Shown one piece after another: positions 1 to 8,000 of a DNA stretch of 64,000 nucleotides. The translations under genes were made by a program, and so were the position numbers. The stretch is from a bacterium M00.F.Ca.ET.205.01.1.1 (lineage in GTDB: Bacteria; Pseudomonadota; Alphaproteobacteria; Rhizobiales; Rhizobiaceae), in assembly GCA_004791255.1 (NCBI GenBank), contig SRUQ01000004.1, positions 448,031 through 512,030 of the forward strand, in the 5' to 3' direction. The stretch's first letter is position 1, and each line of letters starts with the position of its first letter. The notes beneath the pieces were generated by a model. It ran no database searches, was not told where the DNA came from, and saw only the letters and a program-made list of their open reading frames with translations.

Positions 1-2
1 TG

Positions 3-422
3 CCGCACGCGATCTCAGCCGGAAAATGGTACACCTCGGCCGGCGAAGGCCGCATCGCTCATGTCGCGCGCGACGACATGGCCGCGGCGATTGCCGCAGG
101 CCTCGCCTCCGGTTCGACGCAAAGCCAAGTCTATACCTTGACCGGCCCGCAGGCCTATACGACGAGCGAGATTGCCGCCCTGGTAACCGAAGTCACCGGT
201 AAGCCACTGGAGGTTATCCAGGTGCCGGACGCGGTGCTGGCCGAAGGCGTCAAGGCGGCGGGGCTTCCGGAAGATGTCGCCCACATCGTCGTCTCCTTCG
301 ATGCCAACACGCGCTCAGGCCGCATCGCCATGGTGACCGACTCGGTCGAGGCGCTGTCGGGCCGCAAATCTGTCTCGCTGAAGCAGTTCCTGGAAACCAA
401 CAAGGCCGCGCTGGCCGGCTGA
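3..422 (+). CDS. SDR/NmrA-type NAD(P)-binding oxidoreductase, C-terminal part
   Basis: This is the C-terminal 139 residues of a protein whose start lies before the window; the frame is open from base 3. The visible part resembles the end of atypical SDR proteins of the NmrA / NAD(P)H:quinone oxidoreductase type 2 group. It has the conserved stretch HVARDDMAAA, where the substrate-side domain begins, followed by a segment reading YTLTGPQAYTTSEIA that is typical of these proteins. The nucleotide-binding Gly-rich motif would be in the missing N-terminus, so catalytic competence cannot be judged. It is followed by an interspersed repeat and a convergent SDR gene. The family is fairly sure; the substrate is unknown. 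Confidence 0.75.
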   Translation, partial: PHAISAGKWYTSAGEGRIAHVARDDMAAAIAAGLASGSTQSQVYTLTGPQAYTTSEIAALVTEVTGKPLEVIQVPDAVLAEGVKAAGLPEDVAHIVVSFDANTRSGRIAMVTDSVEALSGRKSVSLKQFLETNKAALAG

Positions 423-443
423 AACCGACGCGGCGGGAAGCCC

Positions 444-569
444 GAGCAATTCCAGGAAAAGTGTGAGCGGTTTTCCCGGGACAAGCGCGTAGCGCTTGCC
501 CTTGGGAATTGCGTGAAAACAAAGAGATAGAGCGGTTCGGGGCGTTTCCAAGAAACGGTGAGCCGCTCT
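444..569. repeat. Intergenic palindromic repeat (rhizobial RIME-like element)
   Basis: The space between two convergent genes holds nested inverted repeats. Outer arms GCAATTCC (446-453) and GGAATTGC (505-512) enclose two hairpins: GGAAAA/TTTTCC (455-476) and CAAGCGC/GCGCTTG (482-498). A second module follows with arms AGAGCGG (529-535) and CCGCTCT (563-569) around CGTTTC/GAAACG (543-557). The text around AAAAGTGTGAGCGG and AAAACAAAGAGATAGAGCG resembles, from memory, repeats found many times in Rhizobium and Mesorhizobium genomes. It could also work as a bidirectional transcription stop for the flanking genes. Copy number cannot be measured from this window; no second copy was noticed here. 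Confidence 0.7.
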
Positions 570-590
570 GGATCCCGGCGTCCCGCCGAG

Positions 591-1631
591 TCACTTCGCC
601 TTTTTGAGCAGTCCGAGCCGGATCAGGCTTTCGGCGGTCGCAACGATCGCCTCTTCCCGCGAGCGCGGCGCCCAGCCGAGCATGCGCATGGCCTTGGCCC
701 CCGCCGCGTTCCTCGCCTTGCCCAGTTCGGTCACGATTTGGGCCGCCTGGCCATCGAACAGTCCGACCAGCCTGACCAGCCAATCCGGCAGCACGCGCGT
801 GGGAACACGTGATGCCGCGTTGCCAAGGCGGGCTTTCAGTGTCTGCGCAATCTCCAGCATCGTCATGAAATCGCCACTGATGGCCAGGAACCGCTCGCCC
901 CTGGCGGCGGGATTGACCATGGCGCGCAGATGGAGATCCGCCACGTCCCGCACGTCGACCACGCCGAACAACATGCGCGGCAGACCCGGCATCGCGCCAT
1001 CCATCAGGCGACCTATGAACTCCGTGGAGGTCGAGTGATCCGGTCCCAGGACCGGCCCGAAGATCCCGACCGGATTGACGACCGCGAGTTCCAACGCGCC
1101 GCCCTGACCGGCAATGAAATCCCAGGCCGCCCGCTCCGCCAGGGTTTTCGATTTCACATAGGCGCTCACCTTTTCGGCCAGATTGGTCCAGTTCTCCTCG
1201 GTGAACGGACGGCCGGCAACCGGCGCCTGGCCACAGCCGACGGCGGCAAAGGACGAGGTCATCACGACACGTTTGACGCCGGCATCGCGCGCGGCGCGCA
1301 GCACGCGCAGCGCCCCTTCGCGGGCCGGAACGATCAGGTCGTCCTCGTGCTTTGGCACGCCGGGCGGGAACGGCGAAGCGACATGAAGGACATAGTCGCA
1401 GCCGGCAACGGCTTGCGTCCAGCCCGTGTCGGCCATGAGGTCGGCGGTCGCAAAAGAAAGCCTGTCGCCGGGTTCGGCGCCGGCAGCTTTCAGCATGGCC
1501 ATGACGTCGGCCTCGCGCTTGGCCGACCGCACGGTGGTGCGGACGCGATAGCCGGCGTCGAGCAAAGCCAGGATGCAGTGCACGCCGAGGAAGCCGGAGC
1601 CGCCGGTAACAAGCACCAATTCGCCGCCCAT
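591..1631 (-). CDS. NAD-dependent epimerase / dihydroflavonol reductase-like SDR
   Basis: An extended short-chain dehydrogenase of 346 residues. The N-terminus has the cofactor motif TGGSGFLG (residues 9-16), and a basic TTVRS stretch after the second strand suggests NADP preference. The catalytic pair YVKSK (Y-x-x-x-K) lies near residue 158. These features match the aldehyde reductase / dihydroflavonol-4-reductase-like group, which reduces aldehydes or ketones in the cytoplasm. The start is supported by GGAGG five bases upstream of the ATG. It is a single gene, convergent with the upstream SDR fragment and separated from it by a palindromic repeat. The substrate cannot be inferred from its neighbours. 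Confidence 0.85.
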   Translation of the reverse strand: MGGELVLVTGGSGFLGVHCILALLDAGYRVRTTVRSAKREADVMAMLKAAGAEPGDRLSFATADLMADTGWTQAVAGCDYVLHVASPFPPGVPKHEDDLIVPAREGALRVLRAARDAGVKRVVMTSSFAAVGCGQAPVAGRPFTEENWTNLAEKVSAYVKSKTLAERAAWDFIAGQGGALELAVVNPVGIFGPVLGPDHSTSTEFIGRLMDGAMPGLPRMLFGVVDVRDVADLHLRAMVNPAARGERFLAISGDFMTMLEIAQTLKARLGNAASRVPTRVLPDWLVRLVGLFDGQAAQIVTELGKARNAAGAKAMRMLGWAPRSREEAIVATAESLIRLGLLKKAK

Positions 1632-1702
1632 ATCAGCCTCCCCGGTCCAGCCACGCCATACGTGTACAACGGATCGGGAACCACGGCATACGGAAAGATC
1701 AG

Positions 1703-1719
1703 ACGGAGCATAGCTCCGT
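1703..1719 (-). terminator. Weak hairpin downstream of kup
   Basis: A perfect 7-bp stem ACGGAGC/GCTCCGT with a 3-base loop lies 18 bases beyond the kup stop codon. No run of T follows on the minus strand, so it is at best a weak intrinsic terminator or an RNA 3'-end stabiliser. Confidence 0.25.
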
Positions 1720-1736
1720 TCGAACAGGCCCGGGTC

Positions 1737-3656
1737 TCAGATGGCCACCTGCGTGCCGATCTCGACGACGCGTCCTGTCGGAATCTGGAAATACTCCGTC
1801 GCGTCGGCCGCGGTGCGCGCCAGGCCGATGAACAGCCTGTCCTGCCACACCGGCATACCGGAATTGGGCGAGGCCTTGAGCGAGCGCCGCGACAGGAAGA
1901 AGGACGTCGTCATGATGTCGAACTTCCAGCCCTGCTTGCGGCAGATCGCGAGCGCGCGTGGAATGTTCGGCTGTTCCATGTAGCCGAAGGTCAGCGTCAC
2001 CCGCATGAACAGCTCGTTGACCGTCTCCATCTTGACCCGGTCGCTGTCGGGCACGATCGGCTGCGGCGCCGTCACCACCGAAAGGATGACGTTCTGCTCA
2101 TGCAGCACCTTGTAGTGCTTCAGGCTGTGCATCAGCGCGGTCGGCGCGCTGAGCGGATCGCTGGTCAGGAACACGGCGGTGCCCGATACCAGCTGCGGCT
2201 TTTTCTTCAACAGATTGCCGGCGAGGAAATCGAGCGGGATTTCGTTGCGCCGCGTCTTGTCGAACAGATAGCGGCTGCCGCGTACCCATGTCCACATCGC
2301 GAGCACGATGGTGAAGGCTACCGCCAGCGAGGCCCAGCCACCCTCGAACACCTTGACGATGTTGGAGGCAAAGAAGCCGACGTCGATGAAGGCAAACAAC
2401 GACGTCATCGCCACCGCCACCCACAGCCGCCATTTCCAGATGCGGGTCATGACGACATAGAGCAGCACCGTCGTCACCAGCATGTTGCCGGTCACCGAGA
2501 TGCCGTAGGCGGAAGCCAGCCTGCTGGATTCGCCGAAGCCGACCACCAGCAGCATCACCACCAGCGCCAGCAAGAGGTTGACGCGCGGCATGTAGATCTG
2601 GCCGGACTGTTTTTCCGACGTGTGCAGGATTTCCAGCCGCGGCAGCATATTGAGCTGCACCGCTTGCCTGGTCAGCGAAAAGGCACCCGAGATCACCGCC
2701 TGGCTGGCGATGACTGTCGCAGCGGTCGCCAGCACCACCATCGGGATCAGCGTCCAGCCCTGGTTCATCTCGAAGAACGGGTGGCCGACGACGCCGTTCT
2801 TCGCCAGCACGAAAGCGCCCTGCCCGGCATAGTTGAGCAGCAGGCAGGGAAACACGATCCACAACCATGCGAGCACGATCGGCTTGCGGCCGAAATGGCC
2901 GAGATCGGCATAGAGCGCTTCGGCGCCGGTGACGGCAAGGAAGATGGCGCCAATGGTGACAAAGGCAACGTCGGGCGAATTGATCAGGAAGGCGACGATA
3001 TAGTGCGGACTGATCGCCCACAGGATTTCCGGATCGGCAATGATATGGTTGAGGCCGGAAAGGCCGATCGCCAGGAACCATACCGCCGTCACCGGACCGA
3101 AGACCAATCCCACGCCGCCCGTGCCGAAACGTTGTACCGCGAAGACCATGGCGAGAATGACCAGCGTCAGCGGCACGACATAGGGCTGGAAGGTGGGAGT
3201 AACGACATTCATGCCTTCGACCGCCGACAGCACCGAAATCGCCGGTGTAATGACCGCATCGCCAAAGAACAGCGAGGCGCCGACGATGCCGATGCCCAGG
3301 ATGGCGGCCGAGCGCTTGGGGAAACTGCCGCGCGCCAGCGCCATCAGCGACAGCACGCCGCCCTCGCCGCGGTTGTTCGCACGGAGAACGAAATTGATAT
3401 ACTTGATGGTGACGATGATCGTCAGCGACCAGATGATCAGCGAAAGAACACCCAGAATATCGCCGCGCTCGGCGACTTGGCCGCCCGAGGACGCGACCAG
3501 CGCCTCCCGGAACGCGTAGATCGGGCTGGTGCCGATATCGCCATAGACGACACCGAGCGCGCCCAGCATGAGCACCTTGGTGCTGTGCTGTTCGATTTCT
3601 GGATGGCTCGATTGTTCGACGGGTTCTGCCTCACTACCAGTGTTGGCAAGGGCCAT
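1737..3656 (-). CDS. kup: Kup-type potassium uptake protein
   Basis: A KUP/HAK/KT family K+ transporter, 639 residues from the chosen start, close to the usual length. The conserved N-terminal block GVVYGDIGTSPIYAFRE is present, followed by about twelve hydrophobic segments up to residue 460 and a C-terminal cytoplasmic domain. The family performs H+-coupled K+ uptake across the inner membrane. Two starts are possible: GTG at 3665 and ATG at 3656. The sequence GGAG at 3665-3668 sits eight bases before the ATG and overlaps the GTG, so the ATG is preferred. It is a single gene, followed on its own strand by SDR 591-1631 about 100 bases later. Confidence 0.95.
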   Translation of the reverse strand: MALANTGSEAEPVEQSSHPEIEQHSTKVLMLGALGVVYGDIGTSPIYAFREALVASSGGQVAERGDILGVLSLIIWSLTIIVTIKYINFVLRANNRGEGGVLSLMALARGSFPKRSAAILGIGIVGASLFFGDAVITPAISVLSAVEGMNVVTPTFQPYVVPLTLVILAMVFAVQRFGTGGVGLVFGPVTAVWFLAIGLSGLNHIIADPEILWAISPHYIVAFLINSPDVAFVTIGAIFLAVTGAEALYADLGHFGRKPIVLAWLWIVFPCLLLNYAGQGAFVLAKNGVVGHPFFEMNQGWTLIPMVVLATAATVIASQAVISGAFSLTRQAVQLNMLPRLEILHTSEKQSGQIYMPRVNLLLALVVMLLVVGFGESSRLASAYGISVTGNMLVTTVLLYVVMTRIWKWRLWVAVAMTSLFAFIDVGFFASNIVKVFEGGWASLAVAFTIVLAMWTWVRGSRYLFDKTRRNEIPLDFLAGNLLKKKPQLVSGTAVFLTSDPLSAPTALMHSLKHYKVLHEQNVILSVVTAPQPIVPDSDRVKMETVNELFMRVTLTFGYMEQPNIPRALAICRKQGWKFDIMTTSFFLSRRSLKASPNSGMPVWQDRLFIGLARTAADATEYFQIPTGRVVEIGTQVAI

Positions 3657-3759
3657 GGACGACACTCCGATAAGCGCGCGGTGCTCTACTCTTGCTGCAA
3701 TGCAATATCAAGTACCGTCACGTAATGGCTGCCATGCTTGCCGCGCGAGGCTGCCATCA

Positions 3760-4500
3760 TCACCAACCGCAGGCCTTGAGGAACCGGCCCACGGTGCCGG
3801 CCATGCCATACTCCAACGCATCGGCTGTCAACCCATGTCCGATTGACACTTCGGCCAATGCCGGAATACGTCTCGCCAGCGCTGGCAGATTACCCACGGT
3901 CAGATCGTGGCCGGCATTGACCTGCAGCCCGGCGGCAAAGGCCGCATCAGCGGTTTTTCCCAGTCTTTCCAATTCTTTGGCTGCCTTTTCGGAATCGGAA
4001 TGGTAGCTACCGTAGGGGCCGGTATAAAGCTCGATCCGATCGGCGCCGGTGTCGCGCGCGGCGCTTATGCCTGACGAATCGGCATCGGAAAACAACGACA
4101 CCCGAAAGCCGCCCTTCTTCAGGCGTTTGACGATCGGAGTGAGAAACGCAGCGGAGGCCGCGAAGTTCCAGCCATGGTCCGAGGTTGCCTGCGCCGGGTC
4201 GTCAGGCACCAGCGTTACCTGCTCCGGCTCGTGCTTTTCCACCAACGCCAGGAAATCCTCGCTCGGATAGCCCTCTATGTTGAACTCCGCCTTGGGGAAT
4301 TCGTCGTCGATCAGCGCCCGGATCTCGGGCAGGTCGGAATGCCTGGTGTGGCGCTCGTCGGGACGCGGGTGCACCGTCAAGCCATGGGCTCCCGCCGCAA
4401 GCGCCAAGCGGCCGATTCCGATCACGCTTGGCCACGGCAGGTCGCGCCGGTTGCGCAGCATGGCGATGGCGTTGAGATTGACGGAAAGCTTTGCGGGCAT
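3760..4500 (-). CDS. pdxJ: Pyridoxine 5'-phosphate synthase
   Basis: PdxJ condenses 1-deoxy-D-xylulose 5-phosphate with 3-amino-2-oxopropyl phosphate to give pyridoxine 5'-phosphate, the last step of the DXP-dependent vitamin B6 route. The 246-residue TIM-barrel protein begins [19 protein letters not shown] and has the motif [15 protein letters not shown], whose Arg and His residues bind substrate phosphate, then ELYTGPY and the C-terminal VSIGHGL. The frame stays open upstream for another 148 codons, but homology begins only at 4500, so that start is used. It is divergent from the STAS-like gene at 4642. Confidence 0.96.
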   Translation of the reverse strand: MPAKLSVNLNAIAMLRNRRDLPWPSVIGIGRLALAAGAHGLTVHPRPDERHTRHSDLPEIRALIDDEFPKAEFNIEGYPSEDFLALVEKHEPEQVTLVPDDPAQATSDHGWNFAASAAFLTPIVKRLKKGGFRVSLFSDADSSGISAARDTGADRIELYTGPYGSYHSDSEKAAKELERLGKTADAAFAAGLQVNAGHDLTVGNLPALARRIPALAEVSIGHGLTADALEYGMAGTVGRFLKACGW

Positions 4501-4641
4501 GGGCTGGCGTCCGTAAGAGCAAGGATTGCGAGCGCGGCGGCGCTCCTCGGCCGGGCATCTATAGCGTCTTTGACGGGAACAGATAGGGGGTTTCCGGTGT
4601 TCCAGAAGACCGACAAGGTTTTCGCGAAAGGAGGCGACCCG

Positions 4642-5061
4642 GTGAAGTTCCTCGAATCCGTCCCGGCGATCCGTCGCATCGACACCGATCGCGACGACCT
4701 TTTCGCCATCGATGTCGTCGGCCACGTTTCGCCAGCCGATGCGGAGAATCTGTTCGGCTTGCTGGAAGCGGCTTATGCGCTCCACCCCCGCATAGACGTG
4801 GCTTTGCGCGTGATTGACCATGACGGCGTCGACTGGGCCGCCATATCGGACGAAACCTTGAAGCAGGGCGCCGTTCATGCGCTGGAACATGTCGGCCGTT
4901 GCGCGGCGATCGGGGCGCCGGACTGGACGGCCGACGCGCGGCACGCCCTGCCAGCCTCATCGCCGATCGAATTCAGGCATTTCAGCACGCAGGATGAAGC
5001 CGAGGCCTGGGAGTGGCTCGGCGCCCAGCCGCTTGGCGGGCAGCCACCAAGCCCTACCTGA
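4642..5061 (+). CDS. STAS/SpoIIAA-like protein
   Basis: A 139-residue cytoplasmic protein starting at GTG. AAAGGAGG at 4627-4634 lies seven bases before the GTG and decides the start, although the frame is open further upstream. The sequence has the beta-alpha pattern of the SpoIIAA-like STAS fold (DUF3478 group), as in [19 protein letters not shown] and a second strand [17 protein letters not shown]. The C-terminal segment, with an EAWEWL motif, is also typical of the group. Relatives are thought to bind lipids or nucleotides, but no defined role is known. Its last eight bases overlap the 3' end of the convergent helicase gene. Confidence 0.75.
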   Translation: MKFLESVPAIRRIDTDRDDLFAIDVVGHVSPADAENLFGLLEAAYALHPRIDVALRVIDHDGVDWAAISDETLKQGAVHALEHVGRCAAIGAPDWTADARHALPASSPIEFRHFSTQDEAEAWEWLGAQPLGGQPPSPT

Positions 5062-6181
5062 CGATCGTCAATCGCTCGGCGGCACGCGTGATGGCTGTAT
5101 AAAGCCAGCGCTGGCGCGTTTCCTTGAAGGCCCAGCTTTCGTCGAACAGCACGATGTCGTTCCACTGCGAGCCCTGCGCCTTGTGCACGGTCAGCGCATA
5201 GCCGTAGTCGAAATCGTCGAAGCGCTTCTTCTGCTGCCAGGGAATATCGGCATCAGGGTCCTCGAACGCCGCCTTGAGCAGCTTGATCTTGGCGACTCCG
5301 CGGTCGGGATCGTCCTCTTCGGGCGAGACCAGGAGGTTGATGCCGGGCTTCACCGTTTCGCGCGATGAGGTCATCACCTTCCACAACGACCCGTTGAGCA
5401 GGCCCTTGGCCGGATCATTGCGCAGGCAGACCAGCTTGTCGCCGGCCTGCGGGTAGTCGGCATTGAAGCCTTTGAGCTCGCGCAGGCGCTGGTTGTAGCG
5501 CCGCCGCGTCCGGTTGGTGCCGACCAGCACCTGGTCCGCCTTCAGCACCAGCTCCTGGGTGACCCCTTCCCGGCCGATCACATGCGCGGTGCCGTAGTCG
5601 CCCTGCATGAACTCGCGCCCTTCGCGCACATCGAGCGCCAGTCGGATGATCGGATTGTCGCGCGCTTGACGATGGATTTCAGTGAGCAGCACATCCGGCT
5701 CGTGCTCGGTGAAATAGCCGCCGCCCGAAATCGGTGGCAACTGCGCCGGATCGCCCAGCACCAGGATCGGCGTACCGAAACTCTGCAGGTCGCGGCCAAG
5801 CTGCTCGTCGACCATCGAGCATTCGTCGATGACCACAAGCTTGGCCCGCGAGATCGGGCTCTGCCGGTTGAGCGAAAAGGTCGGCGACATCGAAGTCTTG
5901 CCGGTTACCTCGTCCTCCACTGATTCCTCGCCCTTCGGCCTGTAGATCAGCGAATGGATGGTGCGGGCATTGGTCGCGCCCTTCGAGCGCAGCACCTGCG
6001 CCGCCTTGCCGGTGAAAGCGGCAAACTGCACCTGGCCGTCGACATGTTCGGCGAAATAGCGCGCCAGCGTCGTCTTGCCGGTGCCGGCATAACCGAACAG
6101 CCGAAAGATCTGCGGTCGGCCCTCCTTGAGCCAGCGCGCAACCGCTTGCAGCGCCTCATCCTGTTGGGGAGAGAATTCCAT
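5054..6181 (-). CDS. RecD/Dda-like superfamily 1 DNA helicase
   Basis: A 375-residue ATP-dependent helicase of the RecD-like SF1B type. Visible motifs in order are Walker A GYAGTGKT (near residue 31), DECSMVD (motif II), GDPAQLPP (motif III), and VHKAQGSQW near the C-terminus (motif V), with TAITRAAERL (motif VI) at the end. It is far shorter than RecD, so it is a stand-alone helicase and not a RecBCD subunit; no recB or recC is nearby. The start MEFSPQQDEAL was chosen over an upstream in-frame ATG because homology begins there. Likely roles are DNA repair or replication restart. Its end overlaps the STAS gene by eight bases. Confidence 0.88.
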   Translation of the reverse strand: MEFSPQQDEALQAVARWLKEGRPQIFRLFGYAGTGKTTLARYFAEHVDGQVQFAAFTGKAAQVLRSKGATNARTIHSLIYRPKGEESVEDEVTGKTSMSPTFSLNRQSPISRAKLVVIDECSMVDEQLGRDLQSFGTPILVLGDPAQLPPISGGGYFTEHEPDVLLTEIHRQARDNPIIRLALDVREGREFMQGDYGTAHVIGREGVTQELVLKADQVLVGTNRTRRRYNQRLRELKGFNADYPQAGDKLVCLRNDPAKGLLNGSLWKVMTSSRETVKPGINLLVSPEEDDPDRGVAKIKLLKAAFEDPDADIPWQQKKRFDDFDYGYALTVHKAQGSQWNDIVLFDESWAFKETRQRWLYTAITRAAERLTIVR

Positions 6182-6324
6182 CAGCGCGAGAGACCGGATT
6201 CGCAAGGGAAAGACAAGATAGCCTTCACCACCATCGACGTTGTCGGGGGCGCCTCAGCGCCGCCGGCGAGCCAAGCTAGCAGGCCCAAACCAGAACGTAA
6301 AGAGAACATCGCCCTTCGAAAGAT

Positions 6325-6693
6325 TCATCCAGTTGCAGCCGGATCGTTCTCCAGCAAGATCGGCTTGCCGTGCGGCGTGGCATGCGCGGCGCGTTCCCAG
6401 GCTTCGGCCATCGCGTCGACATCCGGCCTGGCCGCCAGCCCTTTCGACGCCAGGAGTGCCTCCAGCGCCGCCAGCCAGTGCTCGTAATAGTCATGGCCGT
6501 CTGTCGCGGCGCCCGGCTTCTTCACCTCAATGGACAGGGCCTCGGCCCACTCGCTCCAGGAGAACAGGCCTCTGTCATGCAGCGCCACCGTCATGGCGAA
6601 GGCTTCGGCCTGCCATGGTTCGGCAAACACCGGCGCATCGCCCGGTCCGGCAATTGCCGCCTCAAACCGGCTCAAGATAGCTCTCCCAGGCAT
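6325..6693 (-). CDS. Nitrile hydratase accessory (activator) protein
   Basis: A protein of about 122 residues of the nitrile hydratase accessory family (P14K/NhlE type), needed to load and oxidise the metal centre of the hydratase. It looks like a diverged copy of the beta-subunit N-terminus: EPWQAEAFAMTVALHDRGLFSWSEWAEAL corresponds to the beta subunit's [21 protein letters not shown], and YYEHWLAALEALL to [13 protein letters not shown]. The ATG start at 6693 overlaps the end of the beta gene by 32 bases; a TTG at 6675 would shorten the overlap. It is the third gene of the operon alpha-beta-accessory. Confidence 0.88.
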   Translation of the reverse strand: MPGRAILSRFEAAIAGPGDAPVFAEPWQAEAFAMTVALHDRGLFSWSEWAEALSIEVKKPGAATDGHDYYEHWLAALEALLASKGLAARPDVDAMAEAWERAAHATPHGKPILLENDPAATG

Positions 6694-7321
6694 CGATGGA
6701 GACGGTCAGTGTCGGGTCGGCACCCTCGCCCCAGATTTCGGCGCCGTCGAAAACCACCGTATAGACCCATTGCGGGGTCTCGCCGTGCCCATGCGCATTG
6801 CTGTCGGGAAAGACGAAGCCGTCGCGCACCGCCTCGATGGTGCCTCGCTTGCCGCGCGCGTAGCGCGGCAGTCTGGTATGGCCGTTGGGGTTGAAATTCC
6901 GGGTTCGGACCGCGTCGCCGGCCTTGAAGCGTGGTGTTGTTTCGACCGGCCGGTCGCAAGGACCACCCTTGGCCAGAACGGCCGTCACATTTTCGGCCTT
7001 CAGCACCCTTTTCGGCGTCGCCGCCGGATCGATCGCCTCGCCCGCCGCAAGATCGCGCTCGCTGACGAAGCCGTGCCGTTTGAGCAGGGTTTCCAGAGCC
7101 TTGATCCAGATCTGATAGTAGCTCGACGAATAGTAGTCGCCCGGATGCAGCGATTCGCGCGCATGCCGGCTCTCGTCGATATTCCAGGCTCCCAGAGCAC
7201 CGGAGCACAGCGTCACGCCCAGCGCCCGCTTCTCCCACTCGGCGTGGAAATAGGGCTCGTCCTTTTCCGGCGCGACCGGGCCGAAGCCCATCTGCCCGCC
7301 GAGATCCTGCGGCCCGTTCAT
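6662..7321 (-). CDS. nthB: Nitrile hydratase subunit beta
   Basis: The beta subunit (219 residues) of the hydratase that converts nitriles to amides. The N-terminus [16 protein letters not shown] is the family hallmark, followed by [18 protein letters not shown] and the C-terminal SH3-like domain beginning [20 protein letters not shown]. The conserved Arg residues that hydrogen-bond to the oxidised cysteines of the alpha subunit are expected in this set; one is in the N-terminal helical part (ESRHARES). The start codon overlaps the alpha stop (ATGA), which implies translational coupling and stoichiometric synthesis. Confidence 0.95.
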   Translation of the reverse strand: MNGPQDLGGQMGFGPVAPEKDEPYFHAEWEKRALGVTLCSGALGAWNIDESRHARESLHPGDYYSSSYYQIWIKALETLLKRHGFVSERDLAAGEAIDPAATPKRVLKAENVTAVLAKGGPCDRPVETTPRFKAGDAVRTRNFNPNGHTRLPRYARGKRGTIEAVRDGFVFPDSNAHGHGETPQWVYTVVFDGAEIWGEGADPTLTVSIDAWESYLEPV

Positions 7322-7923
7322 GCTGGCTGCTTTGCCAGCGCGGTGCCGATCATCGCGTCACGGCTCACCAGATCGGCCAGCCGCTCCTCGCTCCAGCCTT
7401 CGGTGCCGTCGGGCCGCGTCGGCACGACGAGATAGCGCAGCTCGGCGGTCGAATCCCAGACGCGGATCTTCGCCTCGGCCGGCAGCGCCAGCCCGAATTC
7501 CTCGAGCACGCCGCGCGGATCGATCACCGCGCGCGACCTGTAAGGCGGCGCCTTATACCAGACCGGCGGCAGGCCAAGCACCGACCACGGATAGCAGGAG
7601 CAGAGCGTGCAGACGACGAGATTGTGGGTGTCGTCGGTGTTGAACACCGCCTGCATGTGCTCGCCCTGCCGGCCGCTGTAGCCAAGCGAGCCGATCGCCG
7701 CCGTCGCGTCGCGCTTCAGCCAGTCGGCAAAATCAGGATCGCTCCAGGCCCTGGCCACCACGCGGGCGCCGTTGCGCGGGCCGATCTTCGTCTCATAGGT
7801 GTCGACGATGACGTCGATCGCGGCCGGATCGATCAGCCCCTTGCGGGTCAGGATGGTCTCCAGCGCACGCACGCGCGCGGCAAACGGGTCGAGTTCGTTG
7901 TCATGGTCATGATCGTGGGACAT
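7318..7923 (-). CDS. nthA: Nitrile hydratase subunit alpha, cobalt type
   Basis: The catalytic subunit (201 residues). The metal-binding motif VCTLCSC at residues 104-110 has Thr between the first Cys and the Leu, which marks the Co(III) type; Fe(III) enzymes carry Ser there. The second and third Cys-side positions (C108, C110) are those oxidised to sulfinate and sulfenate in known enzymes. The N-terminus [10 protein letters not shown] is His/Asp rich and could help collect metal ions, an inference only. It is the first gene of a three-gene operon with beta and accessory protein. No amidase or cobalt transporter gene is adjacent, so further amide use must be encoded elsewhere. Confidence 0.95.
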   Translation of the reverse strand: MSHDHDHDNELDPFAARVRALETILTRKGLIDPAAIDVIVDTYETKIGPRNGARVVARAWSDPDFADWLKRDATAAIGSLGYSGRQGEHMQAVFNTDDTHNLVVCTLCSCYPWSVLGLPPVWYKAPPYRSRAVIDPRGVLEEFGLALPAEAKIRVWDSTAELRYLVVPTRPDGTEGWSEERLADLVSRDAMIGTALAKQPA

Positions 7924-8000
7924 GGCCGCAAGTTACGGCCCCGAGCCGCTGGCCGCAAGCGCAAGGCCTTGGGCCAGCCTGTGTCCGAGCCTGTTGCCCG

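Noticed and set aside
930..3725. Long open frame of 931 codons on the plus strand over the SDR and kup genes
   Set aside because: It runs antisense to two clear genes; its translation is rich in His, Arg, Gln and Asp with no domain, the usual shadow of high-GC coding DNA.
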